In this document: positions 37,795-47,255 of the stretch, piece by piece
How positions within the stretch are numbered: position 1 is the first letter of the stretch
How the letters are laid out: the number at the start of each line of letters is the position of its first letter
NCBI RefSeq assembly: GCF_002916655.1
Contig: NZ_PPSM01000047.1
Location: 62,001 to 126,000 of the forward strand
DNA from: Novosphingobium sp. HII-3
Lineage (GTDB): Bacteria > Pseudomonadota > Alphaproteobacteria > Sphingomonadales > Sphingomonadaceae
Direction: 5' to 3'
DNA: 64,000 nucleotides
Translations under genes and position numbers: made by a program
Notes under the pieces: model-generated
Databases searched by the model: none
Told to the model about the DNA's origin: nothing
The model's input: only the letters and a program-made list of their open reading frames with translations

Positions 37795-37983
37795 ATGTTC
37801 GTGAAGTTCACTGGAGCAGACCGCACGGCCACAGCCGTCAACGCCGCGCAGGTCACGTTCGTGTCACAGGTGTCCGAAGGAACCCGCATCCGGTTCGGAG
37901 AGGGACGCTCGGTCACCGTGGTCGAGCCGCTCGACGAAGTCATGGAGCGGCTGAACCGCACGCTCTCCTTTCCTGACGGCTGA
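37795..37983 (+). CDS. Small hypothetical protein with extended Shine-Dalgarno
   Basis: A 62-residue protein (MFVKFTGADRTATAVNAAQV start) of no family I recognise. A stretch GAGGTGATCC at 37785-37794 matches ten bases of the 16S 3' end, so translation should start well here. It is a small, mostly beta protein by sequence, with no membrane segment. It is convergent with the deoxyribosyltransferase-like gene, whose stop is 3 bases away. Confidence 0.65.
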   Translation: MFVKFTGADRTATAVNAAQVTFVSQVSEGTRIRFGEGRSVTVVEPLDEVMERLNRTLSFPDG

Positions 37984-37985
37984 CG

Positions 37986-38537
37986 TCAGCCGCGCTTCCA
38001 GGTTTTCAGGCGCGCGCGGACTGCACTGACGAGGCTCTCCATCGTGGCGACCTGCTCGATGCCGTAGCGCCCGGCGGTGATGTCCACGTTGCCTTTGCGC
38101 CAGAAGCCCTCCGGGCACAGGAGGACGATCTTGCCGCTCTGGGCGTGCAGGCCGAGCTCCAGAAGGCTGATCGGGCTCTGCGTGCCGGGGGCAAGATACA
38201 TCACGATGATGTCCGCGCTTTCGAGGGCGGCGAGCTCCCACTGAACCTGCTGGCGGAAGTTCGGCTCGGATGCCACCGGCTTCCAATTCGAATCCCAATC
38301 CGTGCGACGGGGGTTGAGCACGGTGACCTGCTCGTCCGACAAGGCGGCGATCAGGTCTGCCTGCCAGTCGCGTGCCGCGCCCATTTCAATGCTGCCGCCC
38401 AGAAATACACGCGGTGTATCGTGCTTCGCAGGCAGGGCCGCAGGGGATGTCACTACCGTGGCGGCCTGGGCTGCCACGGTGCCGGGAGCGAGCGTGGCAA
38501 GAGCGATCAGCCCTGCCGCGACTGCCGAAAGGCGCAT
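37986..38537 (-). CDS. Exported nucleoside 2-deoxyribosyltransferase-like protein
   Basis: A 183-residue protein with a predicted Sec signal (residues about 1-25, ending AQA) and then a domain of the nucleoside 2-deoxyribosyltransferase-like fold (VFLGGSIEMGAARDWQADLI, VLNPRRTDWDSNW, WELAALESADIIVMYLAPG). The family is usually cytoplasmic and cleaves or transfers N-glycosidic bonds of nucleotides. A periplasmic copy is unusual. The gene overlaps the gloB stop by one base, so the two are probably cotranscribed. Confidence 0.75.
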   Translation of the reverse strand: MRLSAVAAGLIALATLAPGTVAAQAATVVTSPAALPAKHDTPRVFLGGSIEMGAARDWQADLIAALSDEQVTVLNPRRTDWDSNWKPVASEPNFRQQVQWELAALESADIIVMYLAPGTQSPISLLELGLHAQSGKIVLLCPEGFWRKGNVDITAGRYGIEQVATMESLVSAVRARLKTWKRG

Positions 38538-39298
38538 CAGAACGTGTCCTTTGCGAGGCGCAAGGCGGCGAACGTGGCGACGGGATCACCGGGATGGCCC
38601 CAGCGCCGCTGCATGTCGGCGTCGTCAGCGCGTAGGAAGGGGTTTGTCTTCAACTCGCGCTCCAGCTTGGCGGGGACGGTCGGAAGGCCGTTATTTCGCC
38701 TGCGCGTGATCTCCTCGGCGTAAAGCTGAAGTTCGCGGTTGTCCGGATCAGCATGGAGGGCAAACCGCGCGTTAGACGCCGTGTATTCGTGCGCGCAGTA
38801 GAGCATCGTCTCTGCCGGAAGGGCTTTCAACCGCTTCAGCGAAGTCCAGAACTGGTCCGGATCGCCTTCGAACATCCTGCCGCAGCCGAGGGCGAAAACC
38901 GCATCCCCCACGAACGCCATGCCGGAGTCAGGCAGGTAGTAGGCGATGTGTCCGCGGGTGTGCCCTCCCACGTCCAGCACCGTCGCGCGCCAGTCGCCAA
39001 GAGACACGACGTCGCCCTGACCGACGAGGCAGTCCGCCCCCTCGATCCGGCTCCCGTCAGCGGCGGGGGCGGTGATCCGGCAGCCGGTTACCGCCTTGAT
39101 GGCCAGGTTGCCGCCGGCGTGGTCCGGATGCCAGTGCGTGTTCCAGATCTGCGTGATCTGCCAGCCCCGCTCTGCTGCTTGGCGCAGGTACTCGTCGGCG
39201 TCGGGCGTATCGATGCAGACGGTTTCCTGGCTATCCGCATCGTGAAGCAGATAGCCATAGTTGTCCGAAAGGCAGGGGAACTGATGAACTTCGAGCAT
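38537..39298 (-). CDS. gloB: Hydroxyacylglutathione hydrolase (glyoxalase II)
   Basis: A 253-residue metallo-beta-lactamase-fold enzyme hydrolysing S-lactoylglutathione. THWHPDHAGG near residue 54 is the metal motif HxHxDH, HTRGH near 113 and GDAVFALGCGRMFEG near 130 supply further ligands, and CAHEYTASNARF near 168 is the family substrate loop. It starts at the ATG at 39298 (MLEVHQFPCLSDNYGY). The VOC-like gene is 34 bases upstream, and the deoxyribosyltransferase-like gene overlaps its end. Confidence 0.94.
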   Translation of the reverse strand: MLEVHQFPCLSDNYGYLLHDADSQETVCIDTPDADEYLRQAAERGWQITQIWNTHWHPDHAGGNLAIKAVTGCRITAPAADGSRIEGADCLVGQGDVVSLGDWRATVLDVGGHTRGHIAYYLPDSGMAFVGDAVFALGCGRMFEGDPDQFWTSLKRLKALPAETMLYCAHEYTASNARFALHADPDNRELQLYAEEITRRRNNGLPTVPAKLERELKTNPFLRADDADMQRRWGHPGDPVATFAALRLAKDTF

Positions 39299-39332
39299 AT
39301 GGCACCTCTCCTCGCGGGACGCATGTAGTCGC

Positions 39333-39734
39333 TCAGGCGGCGGCGGGGAAGGGCAGTCTGAGCTGCCAGCTGACCCCGTGGATGTCGCAGATCCAGGTGA
39401 ACAGCTGGCCCGACTCGCTTGCGCTGAGCGGCATGATGACCTTGCCCCCTTGGGCCAGAACGGAGGCGGCATGGCGCAGCTGGCCCTCCTCGTCGCAGTC
39501 CACGAGGATCGACGTGGCCGGGGTGAAGGTGAAGGCGTGCGGGACGGCACTGTCGAACACGCGCCACTGCGTCCCTCCCAGCGTGAAGCTCGCGAGAGAT
39601 ACCCGGCCTTCGAATTCGCCGCTGCCGTGGCGTTCGAGTTCCGTCACTTCGAGAGCGCTGGCGAAGGCGCGCTTCCACAGCATCAGCGCGTCTTGCGCAT
39701 CGCCCTGGAACATGAGGAAGGGGCTCGCGTGCAT
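39333..39734 (-). CDS. VOC family / PhnB-like protein
   Basis: A 133-residue VOC (glyoxalase fold) protein of the PhnB or 3-demethylubiquinone-methyltransferase-like group. MHASPFLMFQGDAQDALMLWKRAF and ITDIHGVSWQL-type ending (ICDIHGVSWQLRLP) mark the family. The ATG at 39734 was chosen over a longer frame at 39770. It is just upstream of gloB on the same strand. The substrate is unknown. Confidence 0.82.
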   Translation of the reverse strand: MHASPFLMFQGDAQDALMLWKRAFASALEVTELERHGSGEFEGRVSLASFTLGGTQWRVFDSAVPHAFTFTPATSILVDCDEEGQLRHAASVLAQGGKVIMPLSASESGQLFTWICDIHGVSWQLRLPFPAAA

Positions 39735-39803
39735 GGCTCGGCGTCCTTGGGTGAGGCTCCCCAAGAACAAAGCCGGGGCTGCAGGCGAGTTCCCCCAAAG
39801 CGA

Positions 39804-39833
39804 AAGCCCGCCCGGATCGCTCCGGACGGGCCT
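39804..39833 (-). terminator. Terminator of rpsA
   Basis: A GC-rich hairpin (39806-39816 with 39821-39831, one mismatch, 4-base loop) followed on the minus strand by TTTCGCTTT. It lies 40 bases past the rpsA stop codon. Confidence 0.7.
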
Positions 39834-39870
39834 TTCACTGTCTCACCGATCGGTGAGGCCGGAACCGGTC

Positions 39871-41580
39871 TTACGAGCGGTTCTTCAGAGCCTCGCCGAG
39901 GATGTCGCCGAGCGACGCGCCCGAGTCGGACGAACCGTACTGTTCCACGGCTTCCTTCTCTTCGGCCAGCTGGCGGGCCTTGACCGAGAAGTTCGGCTTC
40001 TTGGAACGATCGAAACCGGTGACCATGGCGTCGAGCTTCTGGCCGACCTGGAAGCGGTCCGGACGCTGCTCGTCACGGTCGCGACCGAGGTCCGAACGCT
40101 TGATGAAGCCGGTGGCGCCATCGTCGCCAGCCTGAACTTCGAGGCCGCCGTCACGGACTTCGAGAACGGTGACGGTGACGACCTGGCCACGGCGCAGGTT
40201 GCCTTCAGCAGCCGACGCACCGCCAGCGGCCGGAGCGCCACGCTCAAGCTGCTTCATGCCGAGCGAGATGCGCTCCTTCTCCACGTCGACGTCGAGAACC
40301 ACGGCAGAAACCTGCTCGCCCTTGCGGTGCAGGGCCAGGGCGTCCTCGCCCGAGATGCCCCACGCGATGTCCGACATATGGACCATGCCGTCCACGTCGC
40401 CGTCGAGGCCGATGAACAGACCGAATTCGGTCGCGTTCTTGACTTCGCCTTCGACCTGCGAACCGACCGGGTGACGCTCTGCGAACGCTTCCCAGGGGTT
40501 CTGCTGGGCCTGCTTGAGGCCGAGCGAGATGCGGCGCTTGTCCGAATCGACCTCGAGAACGACGACTTCGACTTCCTGCGAGGTCGAGACGATCTTGCCG
40601 GGGTGAACGTTCTTCTTGGTCCAGGACATTTCCGAAACGTGCACGAGGCCTTCGATGCCCGGCTCGAGTTCGACGAACGCACCGTATTCGGTGATGTTCG
40701 TGACCGTGCCCGACAGCTTCGCGCCGACCGGGTACTTGACCGAAGCGCCTTCCCACGGATCGCTCTCGAGCTGCTTCATGCCGAGCGAGATGCGCTGGGT
40801 TTCGCTGTTGATGCGGATGATCTGGACCTTCACGGTGTCGCCGATGGCGATCACTTCGCTCGGGTGGTTGACGCGCTTGTAGCTCATGTCGGTGACATGG
40901 AGCAGGCCGTCGATGCCGCCGAGGTCAACGAACGCACCGTAGTCGGTGATGTTCTTGACGACGCCGTCGATGACCTGGCCTTCGCTCAGCTTGTCGATCA
41001 GCTCGCTGCGCTGTTCGGCGCGGGTTTCTTCGAGGACCGCGCGGCGCGAGACGACGATGTTGCCACGGCGACGGTCCATCTTGAGGATCTGGAAGGGCTG
41101 CGGCACGTCCATGAGCGGGGTGACGTCGCGCACGGGGCGGATGTCGACCTGCGAGCCGGGGAGGAACGCAACGGCGCCGTCGAGGTCGACGGTGAAGCCG
41201 CCCTTGACGCGGCCGAAGATCACGCCTTCGACGCGCTTGCCTTCGCCGAACTCGTTTTCGAGCTTGTCCCATGCGGCTTCGCGGCGGGCGCGGTCGCGCG
41301 ACAGCATGGCTTCGCCGTCGGCGTTCTCGACACGGTCGACATAAACTTCAACTTCGTCACCGACCTTGAGGCCGTGATCGTCTTCGCCACGGGCGAATTC
41401 GCGCAGCGACACGCGGCCTTCGCTCTTCAGACCGACGTCGATGACGGCCTTGTCGTTTTCGATGGCGGTGACGGTACCCTTGACGACGCGGCCTTCGAAA
41501 CCGTCATCGGCGACACCGCCGAGCTGTTCGTCGAGCATTTTCGCGAAATCGTCGCGGGTCGGATTGGCAACAGATGCCAT
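39871..41580 (-). CDS. rpsA: 30S ribosomal protein S1
   Basis: A 569-residue protein made of six S1 RNA-binding repeats, seen by the repeats of GAFVDLGGIDGLLHVTDMS and GAFVELEPGIEGLVHVSEMS type. It starts at the ATG at 41580 (MASVANPTRDDFAKML). It binds mRNA leaders and lets the 30S subunit load. It is the last gene of the aroA, cmk, rpsA set, 241 bases after cmk. Confidence 0.96.
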   Translation of the reverse strand: MASVANPTRDDFAKMLDEQLGGVADDGFEGRVVKGTVTAIENDKAVIDVGLKSEGRVSLREFARGEDDHGLKVGDEVEVYVDRVENADGEAMLSRDRARREAAWDKLENEFGEGKRVEGVIFGRVKGGFTVDLDGAVAFLPGSQVDIRPVRDVTPLMDVPQPFQILKMDRRRGNIVVSRRAVLEETRAEQRSELIDKLSEGQVIDGVVKNITDYGAFVDLGGIDGLLHVTDMSYKRVNHPSEVIAIGDTVKVQIIRINSETQRISLGMKQLESDPWEGASVKYPVGAKLSGTVTNITEYGAFVELEPGIEGLVHVSEMSWTKKNVHPGKIVSTSQEVEVVVLEVDSDKRRISLGLKQAQQNPWEAFAERHPVGSQVEGEVKNATEFGLFIGLDGDVDGMVHMSDIAWGISGEDALALHRKGEQVSAVVLDVDVEKERISLGMKQLERGAPAAGGASAAEGNLRRGQVVTVTVLEVRDGGLEVQAGDDGATGFIKRSDLGRDRDEQRPDRFQVGQKLDAMVTGFDRSKKPNFSVKARQLAEEKEAVEQYGSSDSGASLGDILGEALKNRS

Positions 41581-41821
41581 TAAGACATTCCTTCGTTCGA
41601 TTTTCCGGCCAGGCGGTTGGGTCCGCCGGTCTTTTCTCCGCCATCCGCACCATGCGAGAAGGCGGGCCAAAAGGGCCGAACTGCCGCGGCGGCCGGATGC
41701 CGGTCGCGGCGCCCGTCCAGGCCAAGGCCTGTCCAGACCCGCGGCCATTACGCCTGAAGAGGGCAAAACGCAAGGAAATTGGGCGAGGGCGGCGGTCGCC
41801 CGAACGGCCCTGGAAGCGGGT

Positions 41822-42451
41822 TCAGCCGGCCGTCTGAGTCAGCGCGTCCACAGCGGCGATGGCGGCGGCGATGGCCTCCTCCCGCTTCAGCGTGGACGTG
41901 TCGATGACGACGGCGTCCTTGGCGGCCGCGAGCGGGGCGTCCTTGCGCGAGCAGTCGCGCTCGTCGCGCGCAGCGAGGTCGGCGGCGATCTCCTCCAGCG
42001 AGACGTCACGCCCGTGGGCATGCATCTCCAGGAAGCGCCGATGCGCGCGCGCGTCGACAGAGGCGACGACGAAGAGCTTCGCGATGGCTTCGGGCGCGAT
42101 GACCGTACCGATGTCGCGCCCGTCGAGCACAGCGCCGCCGGGCTGCAGCGCGAAGCGGCGTTGGCGGTCGTAAAGCGCCTCGCGCACCGCCGGGTGGACG
42201 GAGGCACGGCTGGCGAGACCGCCCGTGGCCTCCGAACGCAGCTCAGGGTCGAGCAGGAGGCTTTCGGGGAAGGCGCAGGCGGCAAGAGCGTCGGAAGGGT
42301 GGTCCGGGTTGCCGCCGTTCAACACGCATTGATGGCCGACAGCGCGGTAAAGCAGCCCGGTATCGAGATGCGGAAGGCCGAAGTGCGCTGCAAGGGCCTT
42401 GGCAATGGTGCCCTTGCCCGAAGCTGTTGGTCCATCGACGGCGATGATCAT
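41822..42451 (-). CDS. cmk: Cytidylate kinase
   Basis: A 209-residue kinase that phosphorylates CMP and dCMP with [23 protein letters not shown] carries the Walker A motif and [14 protein letters not shown] the CMP-binding signature. The start overlaps the aroA stop in ATGA. The 241-base gap to rpsA is GC-rich with no gene. Confidence 0.95.
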   Translation of the reverse strand: MIIAVDGPTASGKGTIAKALAAHFGLPHLDTGLLYRAVGHQCVLNGGNPDHPSDALAACAFPESLLLDPELRSEATGGLASRASVHPAVREALYDRQRRFALQPGGAVLDGRDIGTVIAPEAIAKLFVVASVDARAHRRFLEMHAHGRDVSLEEIAADLAARDERDCSRKDAPLAAAKDAVVIDTSTLKREEAIAAAIAAVDALTQTAG

Positions 42452-43797
42452 GCGCCAAGACCTTCAAGCATGGACTGGAAGGTTGGGAAGCTCGTCGCGA
42501 TCGGGCGGACGTCGTCCACTTCGACGCCGGTGCGGCTGACGAGGCCGGCGACGGCCATCGACATAGCGATGCGGTGGTCGAGGTGCGTGGCGATCGCGCC
42601 GGCCGTCCCGGCAAGCGGCTCACCGCCGGTGCCGGTGATGACGAGACCGTCCTCCTGCTCGATCACGGTTGCACCCGCCGCGCAGAGTGCTGCGGCCATG
42701 ACCGAAATGCGGTCGGATTCCTTTACGCGCAGCTCCTCCAGTCCTGTCGTCGTGGTTACGCCGTCCGCGAGGGCGGCGGCGACGAAGAGGGCGGGGAACT
42801 CGTCCACCATGCTCGGCACGATGCTCGGATCGATGGCGATGCCCTTCAGGGCGGAGTGGCGCACCAGCAGGTCGGCCACCGGTTCACCGCCCACTTCGCG
42901 CGGGTTCAGTTCCTCGATTGATCCACCCATCTGGCGCAGCACCTCGACGATGCCGGCGCGGGTGGGGTTGAGGCCGACGTTTTCGATCAACATCTCGCTG
43001 CCGGGCACGATGAGGGCGGCGACAATGAAGAACGCGGCGGACGAGGGGTCGCCGGGAACCTCGATCGTTTGGGGCTTCAGCTCCGCTTCGCCACGGATGG
43101 AGATCACGCGGGCGCCGTCCGCATCGGTTTCCACCGACAGATCCGCGCCGAAGCCGCGCAACATCCGTTCCGAGTGATCGCGGGTGGGTATCGGCTCGAC
43201 CACCGTGGTGATGCCGGGCGTGTTGAGCCCGGCCAGCAGGATCGCGCTCTTCACCTGGGCGGAGGCCATCGGCAGGCGGTAGCGGATCGGCACCGCCGGG
43301 TACGCGCCCTTGAGGATGAGCGGCAGCGTCTGGCTGCCCTTCGGGCCGACCGTCGCCTCGAAGCTTGCGCCCATGGTGGAGAGCGGATCGACGACCCGGC
43401 CCATGGGCCGCTTGGACAGCGACGCGTCACCAACGAAGGTCGCGGTGATCGGATGGCTGGCGACGAGTCCCATCAGCAGCCGGGTCGATGTGCCTGAATT
43501 GCCCATATCGAGCGGCCCCTGCGGCTGCAGCAGCGCGCCGACGCCCACCCCGTGAACGGACCAGGCGCCGTCGCCCGTGCGCTCGACCTGCGCCCCCATG
43601 GCCCGCATCGCGGCGGCCGTGGCAAGCACGTCCTCCCCTTCGAGCAAGCCGGTCACGCGGGTTTCGCCCACGGCCAGCGCTCCCAGCATGATCGAGCGGT
43701 GGCTGATGGACTTGTCGCCGGGAACCCGGATGCGCCCTTTTAGCGCACCTGCAGGCCTGAAGCGGTGGGGGCGCATGGACGTGGTGTCGTGGCTCAC
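42448..43797 (-). CDS. aroA: 3-phosphoshikimate 1-carboxyvinyltransferase (EPSP synthase)
   Basis: A 449-residue enzyme making EPSP from shikimate-3-phosphate and [19 protein letters not shown] near residue 27 and [13 protein letters not shown] near 102 are the phosphate-binding motifs. The GTG at 43797 ([11 protein letters not shown]) is listed; the ATG at 43776 is a second possibility. It belongs to the aromatic amino acid pathway and is coupled to cmk. Confidence 0.94.
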   Translation of the reverse strand: MSHDTTSMRPHRFRPAGALKGRIRVPGDKSISHRSIMLGALAVGETRVTGLLEGEDVLATAAAMRAMGAQVERTGDGAWSVHGVGVGALLQPQGPLDMGNSGTSTRLLMGLVASHPITATFVGDASLSKRPMGRVVDPLSTMGASFEATVGPKGSQTLPLILKGAYPAVPIRYRLPMASAQVKSAILLAGLNTPGITTVVEPIPTRDHSERMLRGFGADLSVETDADGARVISIRGEAELKPQTIEVPGDPSSAAFFIVAALIVPGSEMLIENVGLNPTRAGIVEVLRQMGGSIEELNPREVGGEPVADLLVRHSALKGIAIDPSIVPSMVDEFPALFVAAALADGVTTTTGLEELRVKESDRISVMAAALCAAGATVIEQEDGLVITGTGGEPLAGTAGAIATHLDHRIAMSMAVAGLVSRTGVEVDDVRPIATSFPTFQSMLEGLGA

Positions 43798-43992
43798 GAG
43801 GTCGGCTCTTTCGGCTACGGGGCAGGAAAACGGGGCGGCTTTTGACAGCGCGGGCTGCCTATGGCAAGGCGCGCGCCCTGATGCGACCCGCGCGCTTGCT
43901 CTTGCCGGACTTGATTAAGTGCGCGTGTCTATCCATCAAGACGACGGATTATTCGCCTGCTCCATTGGGGACGGGCTAGACGAGGACTTTCC

Positions 43993-44310
43993 ATGGCCAA
44001 GCCTGAATGGGGCGCCAAGCACGGCTGCCCGAAATGCGGCACCCGCTTCTACGACCTGGGCAAGGATGACCCGGTCCACTGCATCGAGTGCGGGAACGAA
44101 TGGCACCCCGAGCCGGTGCTGAAGTCGAAGCAGCCGATTCCCTATGAGGAAATCCAGAAGAAGGAAACGACCGAGCAGGAAGACTCCGACCTCGCCGAAG
44201 ATGATCTGGACATCGATGACGACGGCGATTCGCCGGACAACGATGTGGACCTCGGTGGCGACGACGATCTTGGCATCGGCGGCGGCGACGACGACGAGAT
44301 CGAGAACTGA
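43993..44310 (+). CDS. FYDLN acid domain protein (TIGR02300)
   Basis: A 105-residue protein with an N-terminal zinc-ribbon-like region (CPKCGTRFYDLGKDDPVHC, CxxC and CxxC) and a strongly acidic tail of Asp and Glu. The FYDL motif is the family name. Members are found in alphaproteobacteria and are of unknown role. An intrinsic terminator follows 8 bases after the stop. Confidence 0.85.
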   Translation: MAKPEWGAKHGCPKCGTRFYDLGKDDPVHCIECGNEWHPEPVLKSKQPIPYEEIQKKETTEQEDSDLAEDDLDIDDDGDSPDNDVDLGGDDDLGIGGGDDDEIEN

Positions 44311-44317
44311 TGGTGCA

Positions 44318-44343
44318 AGGGCGCCGAAAAAATTCGGCGCCCT
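44318..44343 (+). terminator. Terminator of the FYDLN gene
   Basis: A perfect 10-bp stem (44318-44327 with 44334-44343) around an A-rich loop, with ATTTT after it. It ends the FYDLN transcript before the tRNA-Ala gene. Confidence 0.8.
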
Positions 44344-44355
44344 GAAATTTTCCTC

Positions 44356-44384
44356 TTGCCAACATTTTCGAGCCCGACTAGAGG
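44356..44384 (+). promoter_or_regulatory. Promoter of tRNA-Ala
   Basis: TTGCCA (44356-44361) and TAGAGG (44379-44384) are 17 bases apart, about 90 bases upstream of tRNA-Ala. The spacing fits a sigma-70-type promoter. Confidence 0.45.
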
Positions 44385-44473
44385 GCGGCCTCCCAAGCGG
44401 AGGCGGTTCTTCGAAACGCCGGAAAGCAAGGGAAAACGGGTCGAACCACCCAGGTCGATCCGCTGAAATGGAC

Positions 44474-44549
<76 letters not shown>

Positions 44550-44581
44550 TTTCATCATTACTGTTTCGCATGATCTGCGAC

Positions 44582-44617
44582 ACGCTGGTTGACGAGGTTT
44601 CGTCCACCGGCGTTTTT
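44582..44617 (+). terminator. First of two tandem terminators after tRNA-Ala
   Basis: CGCTGGT (44583-44589) pairs with ACCGGCG (44606-44612), with a complete inner GACGA/TCGTC stem and GGTT loop, and then TTTTT at 44613-44617. A second, similar hairpin follows 51 bases later. Confidence 0.85.
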
Positions 44618-44632
44618 CGCATAAGGTCATGC

Positions 44633-44668
44633 ACGCCGGTCAGCGAGGTTTCGCCCACCGGCGTTTTT
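44633..44668 (+). terminator. Second tandem terminator after tRNA-Ala
   Basis: ACGCCGGT (44633-44640) pairs with ACCGGCGT (44657-44664), inner GCGA/TCGC stem, GGTT loop, and T run to 44668. It is a copy of the first terminator with base changes that keep the pairing. It lies 39 bases before the ffh start. Confidence 0.85.
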
Positions 44669-44706
44669 GGCGTTCCGGCGCCGGGTTTGATGGAGTGAGC
44701 GGCCTC

Positions 44707-46164
44707 ATGTTCGACAGCCTTTCAGATCGTCTTGGCGGGGTCTTCGACAAGCTGCGTGGCCGCGGTGCCCTGAAGGAGCAGGACGTCCTCGACGCGATGC
44801 GCGAAGTGCGTATCGCGCTGCTCGAAGCGGACGTCGCTCTTCCGGTCGTGCGCCGTTTCATCGACAGCGTGACTGAAAAGGCGATCGGCCAGAACGTCCT
44901 GCGCTCGGTCACTCCGGGCCAGCAGGTCGTCAAGATCGTGAACGACGCGCTGATCGAGACGCTGGGCGGTGAAGAGACTCCCGGCCTCGATCTTGAGGCC
45001 GTGCCCCCTATCGTAATCATGATGGTCGGCCTTCAGGGCTCCGGCAAGACGACCAGCACCGCCAAGATCGCCAAGCTTCTCAAGGAGAAGCAGGGCAAGA
45101 AGGTGATGATGGCCTCGCTGGACGTGAACCGTCCGGCGGCGCAGGAACAGCTGAAGGTCCTGGGCGAGCAGGTTTCCGTCGCGACCCTGCCGATCATCGC
45201 GGGCCAGCAGCCCACCGAAATCGCAACGCGCGCCATGCAGGCCGCGCGCCTCCAGGCGGTTGACGTGCTGCTGCTCGATACGGCGGGCCGCCTCCACGTC
45301 GACCAGCAGCTTATGGACGAGATGAAGGCCGTCGCCGCCATCTCCAACCCGCGCGAGACGCTGCTGGTGGTCGACTCGCTTACGGGTCAGGACGCCGTCA
45401 ACGTCGCGCAGTCGTTCTCCGGGCAGGTCGATCTCACCGGCGTCGTGCTGACCCGCATGGACGGCGACGCGCGCGGCGGTGCGGCTCTGTCAATGCGCGC
45501 CGTCACCGGCAAGCCGATCAAGTTCGCCGGCACCGGCGAGAAGATGGACGCCCTTGAGGTCTTCCACCCCAGCCGTGTCGCCAACCGCATCCTTGGCATG
45601 GGCGACATCGTCTCGATCGTCGAGAAGGCGGCCGAGGCGGTCAAGGTCGAGGAGGCCGAAGCCCTTGCCAAGCGCATGGAGCAGGGCAAGTTCGACATGA
45701 ACGACCTGCGCACCCAGCTCAAGCAGATGCAGAGCATGGGCGGCCTGGGCGCACTGGCAGGCATGATGCCGGGCATGAAGAAGGCCAAGGCGGCGATGCA
45801 GCAGTCCGGCATGGACGACCGGGTGCTTCTGCGCATGGACGCGATCATCGGTTCGATGACCCCGAAGGAGCGCGCGAACCCCGCGCTGCTCAACGCCAAG
45901 CGCAAGATCCGCGTTGCCAACGGTTCGGGGACCCAGGTTCAGGACGTCAACAAGCTGCTCAAGATGCACCTCGAGATGTCGAAGGCCATGAAGCAGATCA
46001 AGAAGATGGGCGGCCTCAAGGGGCTGGCGGCTCTCTTCGGCAAGGGCGGCCTGGATGCCGCGATGCCGGGGCTGGGCGGTCAGGGCCTTGGCCCCGGAGC
46101 CGGCGGTCTGCCGGGTCTCATGGGTGGCGGCGGGCCGGACCTCAGCAAGTTTCTCAAGAAGTAA
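44707..46164 (+). CDS. ffh: Signal recognition particle protein Ffh
   Basis: A 485-residue GTPase that binds 4.5S RNA and nascent signal sequences. The N domain is residues 1-85, GLQGSGKTTSTAKIAKLL near 106 is G1, DTAGR near 190 is G3, TRMDGDARGGAALS near 247 is G4, and the M domain from about 300 is Met-rich, with SGTQVQDVNKLLKMHLEMS as the RNA-binding helix. It starts at ATG 44707 after GGAG. It leads ffh, rpsP, rimM, trmD, rplS. Confidence 0.96.
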   Translation: MFDSLSDRLGGVFDKLRGRGALKEQDVLDAMREVRIALLEADVALPVVRRFIDSVTEKAIGQNVLRSVTPGQQVVKIVNDALIETLGGEETPGLDLEAVPPIVIMMVGLQGSGKTTSTAKIAKLLKEKQGKKVMMASLDVNRPAAQEQLKVLGEQVSVATLPIIAGQQPTEIATRAMQAARLQAVDVLLLDTAGRLHVDQQLMDEMKAVAAISNPRETLLVVDSLTGQDAVNVAQSFSGQVDLTGVVLTRMDGDARGGAALSMRAVTGKPIKFAGTGEKMDALEVFHPSRVANRILGMGDIVSIVEKAAEAVKVEEAEALAKRMEQGKFDMNDLRTQLKQMQSMGGLGALAGMMPGMKKAKAAMQQSGMDDRVLLRMDAIIGSMTPKERANPALLNAKRKIRVANGSGTQVQDVNKLLKMHLEMSKAMKQIKKMGGLKGLAALFGKGGLDAAMPGLGGQGLGPGAGGLPGLMGGGGPDLSKFLKK

Positions 46165-46200
46165 TCACATTCTTTTCGAAATCACAGAAAGGTAAGTCAG

Positions 46201-46611
46201 ATGGCAGTTTCGATTCGTCTCTCGCGCGGTGGTGCCAAGAAGCGTCCGTACTACAAGATCGTCGTCGCCAACGCGACCGCGCCGCGTGACGGCAAGTATC
46301 TGGAGCAGGTCGGCACCTATAACCCGATCCTCGCCAAGGACGACGAAAACCGCGTGCGTCTGGTCGAAGATCGCGTTCGCTACTGGCTCGGCGTCGGCGC
46401 TCAGCCGACCGACCGCGTGGCTCGTATGCTCGACAAGGCTGGCATCAAGGAGCGCGCAGCTTCGGTGAACCCGAAGAAGGCGGAGCCCGGCAAGAAGGCC
46501 AAGGAGCGCGCTGAAGAAAAGGCCGAGAAGGCACGTGAGGCTGAAGAAGCCGCAGCGGCAGCAGCAGCGGCTCCGGCAGCTGAAGCCACTGAGGAAACGA
46601 CCGAGGCGTAA
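46201..46611 (+). CDS. rpsP: 30S ribosomal protein S16
   Basis: A 136-residue S16 protein. The core ([31 protein letters not shown]) is normal, followed by a 55-residue Lys/Glu/Ala-rich tail that is longer than in E. coli. It binds the 5' domain of 16S rRNA. It is 36 bases after ffh. Confidence 0.96.
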   Translation: MAVSIRLSRGGAKKRPYYKIVVANATAPRDGKYLEQVGTYNPILAKDDENRVRLVEDRVRYWLGVGAQPTDRVARMLDKAGIKERAASVNPKKAEPGKKAKERAEEKAEKAREAEEAAAAAAAAPAAEATEETTEA

Positions 46612-46614
46612 GTC

Positions 46615-47139
46615 TTGGTTGATGGCCAGAAGGAACGCTCTGTCACGCTTGCGGCCGTTTCCGGCGCGCATGGCGTGGCAGGCGAAGTTCGCCTGAAGCT
46701 GTTCGGAGAAGGCGTGGCGGCGCTCAAGCGCTACCGCGCCTTCAACGATTCCAGCCTCACACTCGCCAAGCTGCGCGATGACGGAAAGGGCGGCGCGATC
46801 GCCCGCTTCGACGAGATCCGCGACCGGACGGCGGCGGAGAAGCTGCGCGGCACGGCTCTGACTGTACCCCGTTCGGCGATGCCTGCCCTGGAGGATGGCG
46901 AATACTACCACGCCGATCTCATCGGGCTTCCGGCCTTCACGGAGGCCGGCGAAGCGCTGGGACGCTGCATCGCGGTAGAGAATTTCGGCGCCGGTGACGT
47001 GCTCGAGATCGAGCGTCCTGTGTCCGAAAGTGACGGCGGCAAGCGGCCCCGCCGGTTCATGGTGCCGATGACGCCGGGCGCCGTTCCGGAGTGGAACGAG
47101 GAGCGTCTCGTCATCAACGCCGCTTACGCGGAAGACTGA
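46615..47139 (+). CDS. rimM: 16S rRNA processing protein RimM
   Basis: A 174-residue protein with an N-terminal RimM beta-barrel ([14 protein letters not shown]) and C-terminal PRC barrel ([31 protein letters not shown]). It helps assemble the 30S head around S19. It uses a TTG start at 46615, 3 bases after the rpsP stop. Confidence 0.9.
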   Translation: MVDGQKERSVTLAAVSGAHGVAGEVRLKLFGEGVAALKRYRAFNDSSLTLAKLRDDGKGGAIARFDEIRDRTAAEKLRGTALTVPRSAMPALEDGEYYHADLIGLPAFTEAGEALGRCIAVENFGAGDVLEIERPVSESDGGKRPRRFMVPMTPGAVPEWNEERLVINAAYAED

Positions 47140-47255
47140 AGGCAGGACGGGAGGGCGGCTGCGGCGGCCCTCCTGATGTCCGCCGAGGTCCGCCCGAGTG
47201 TCAGACAGGAAGACTGCCTCTTGCTGCCACGCCCGAATTGCGCTTTGCGGCAGGC

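Noticed and set aside
39382..41583. A 733-codon plus-strand frame opposite rpsA
   Set aside because: It is antisense to S1, with composition typical of a mirrored high-GC gene and no homologous pattern.
43919..44122. A 67-codon frame overlapping the FYDLN gene
   Set aside because: It overlaps the FYDLN protein in another frame and shows only composition bias.
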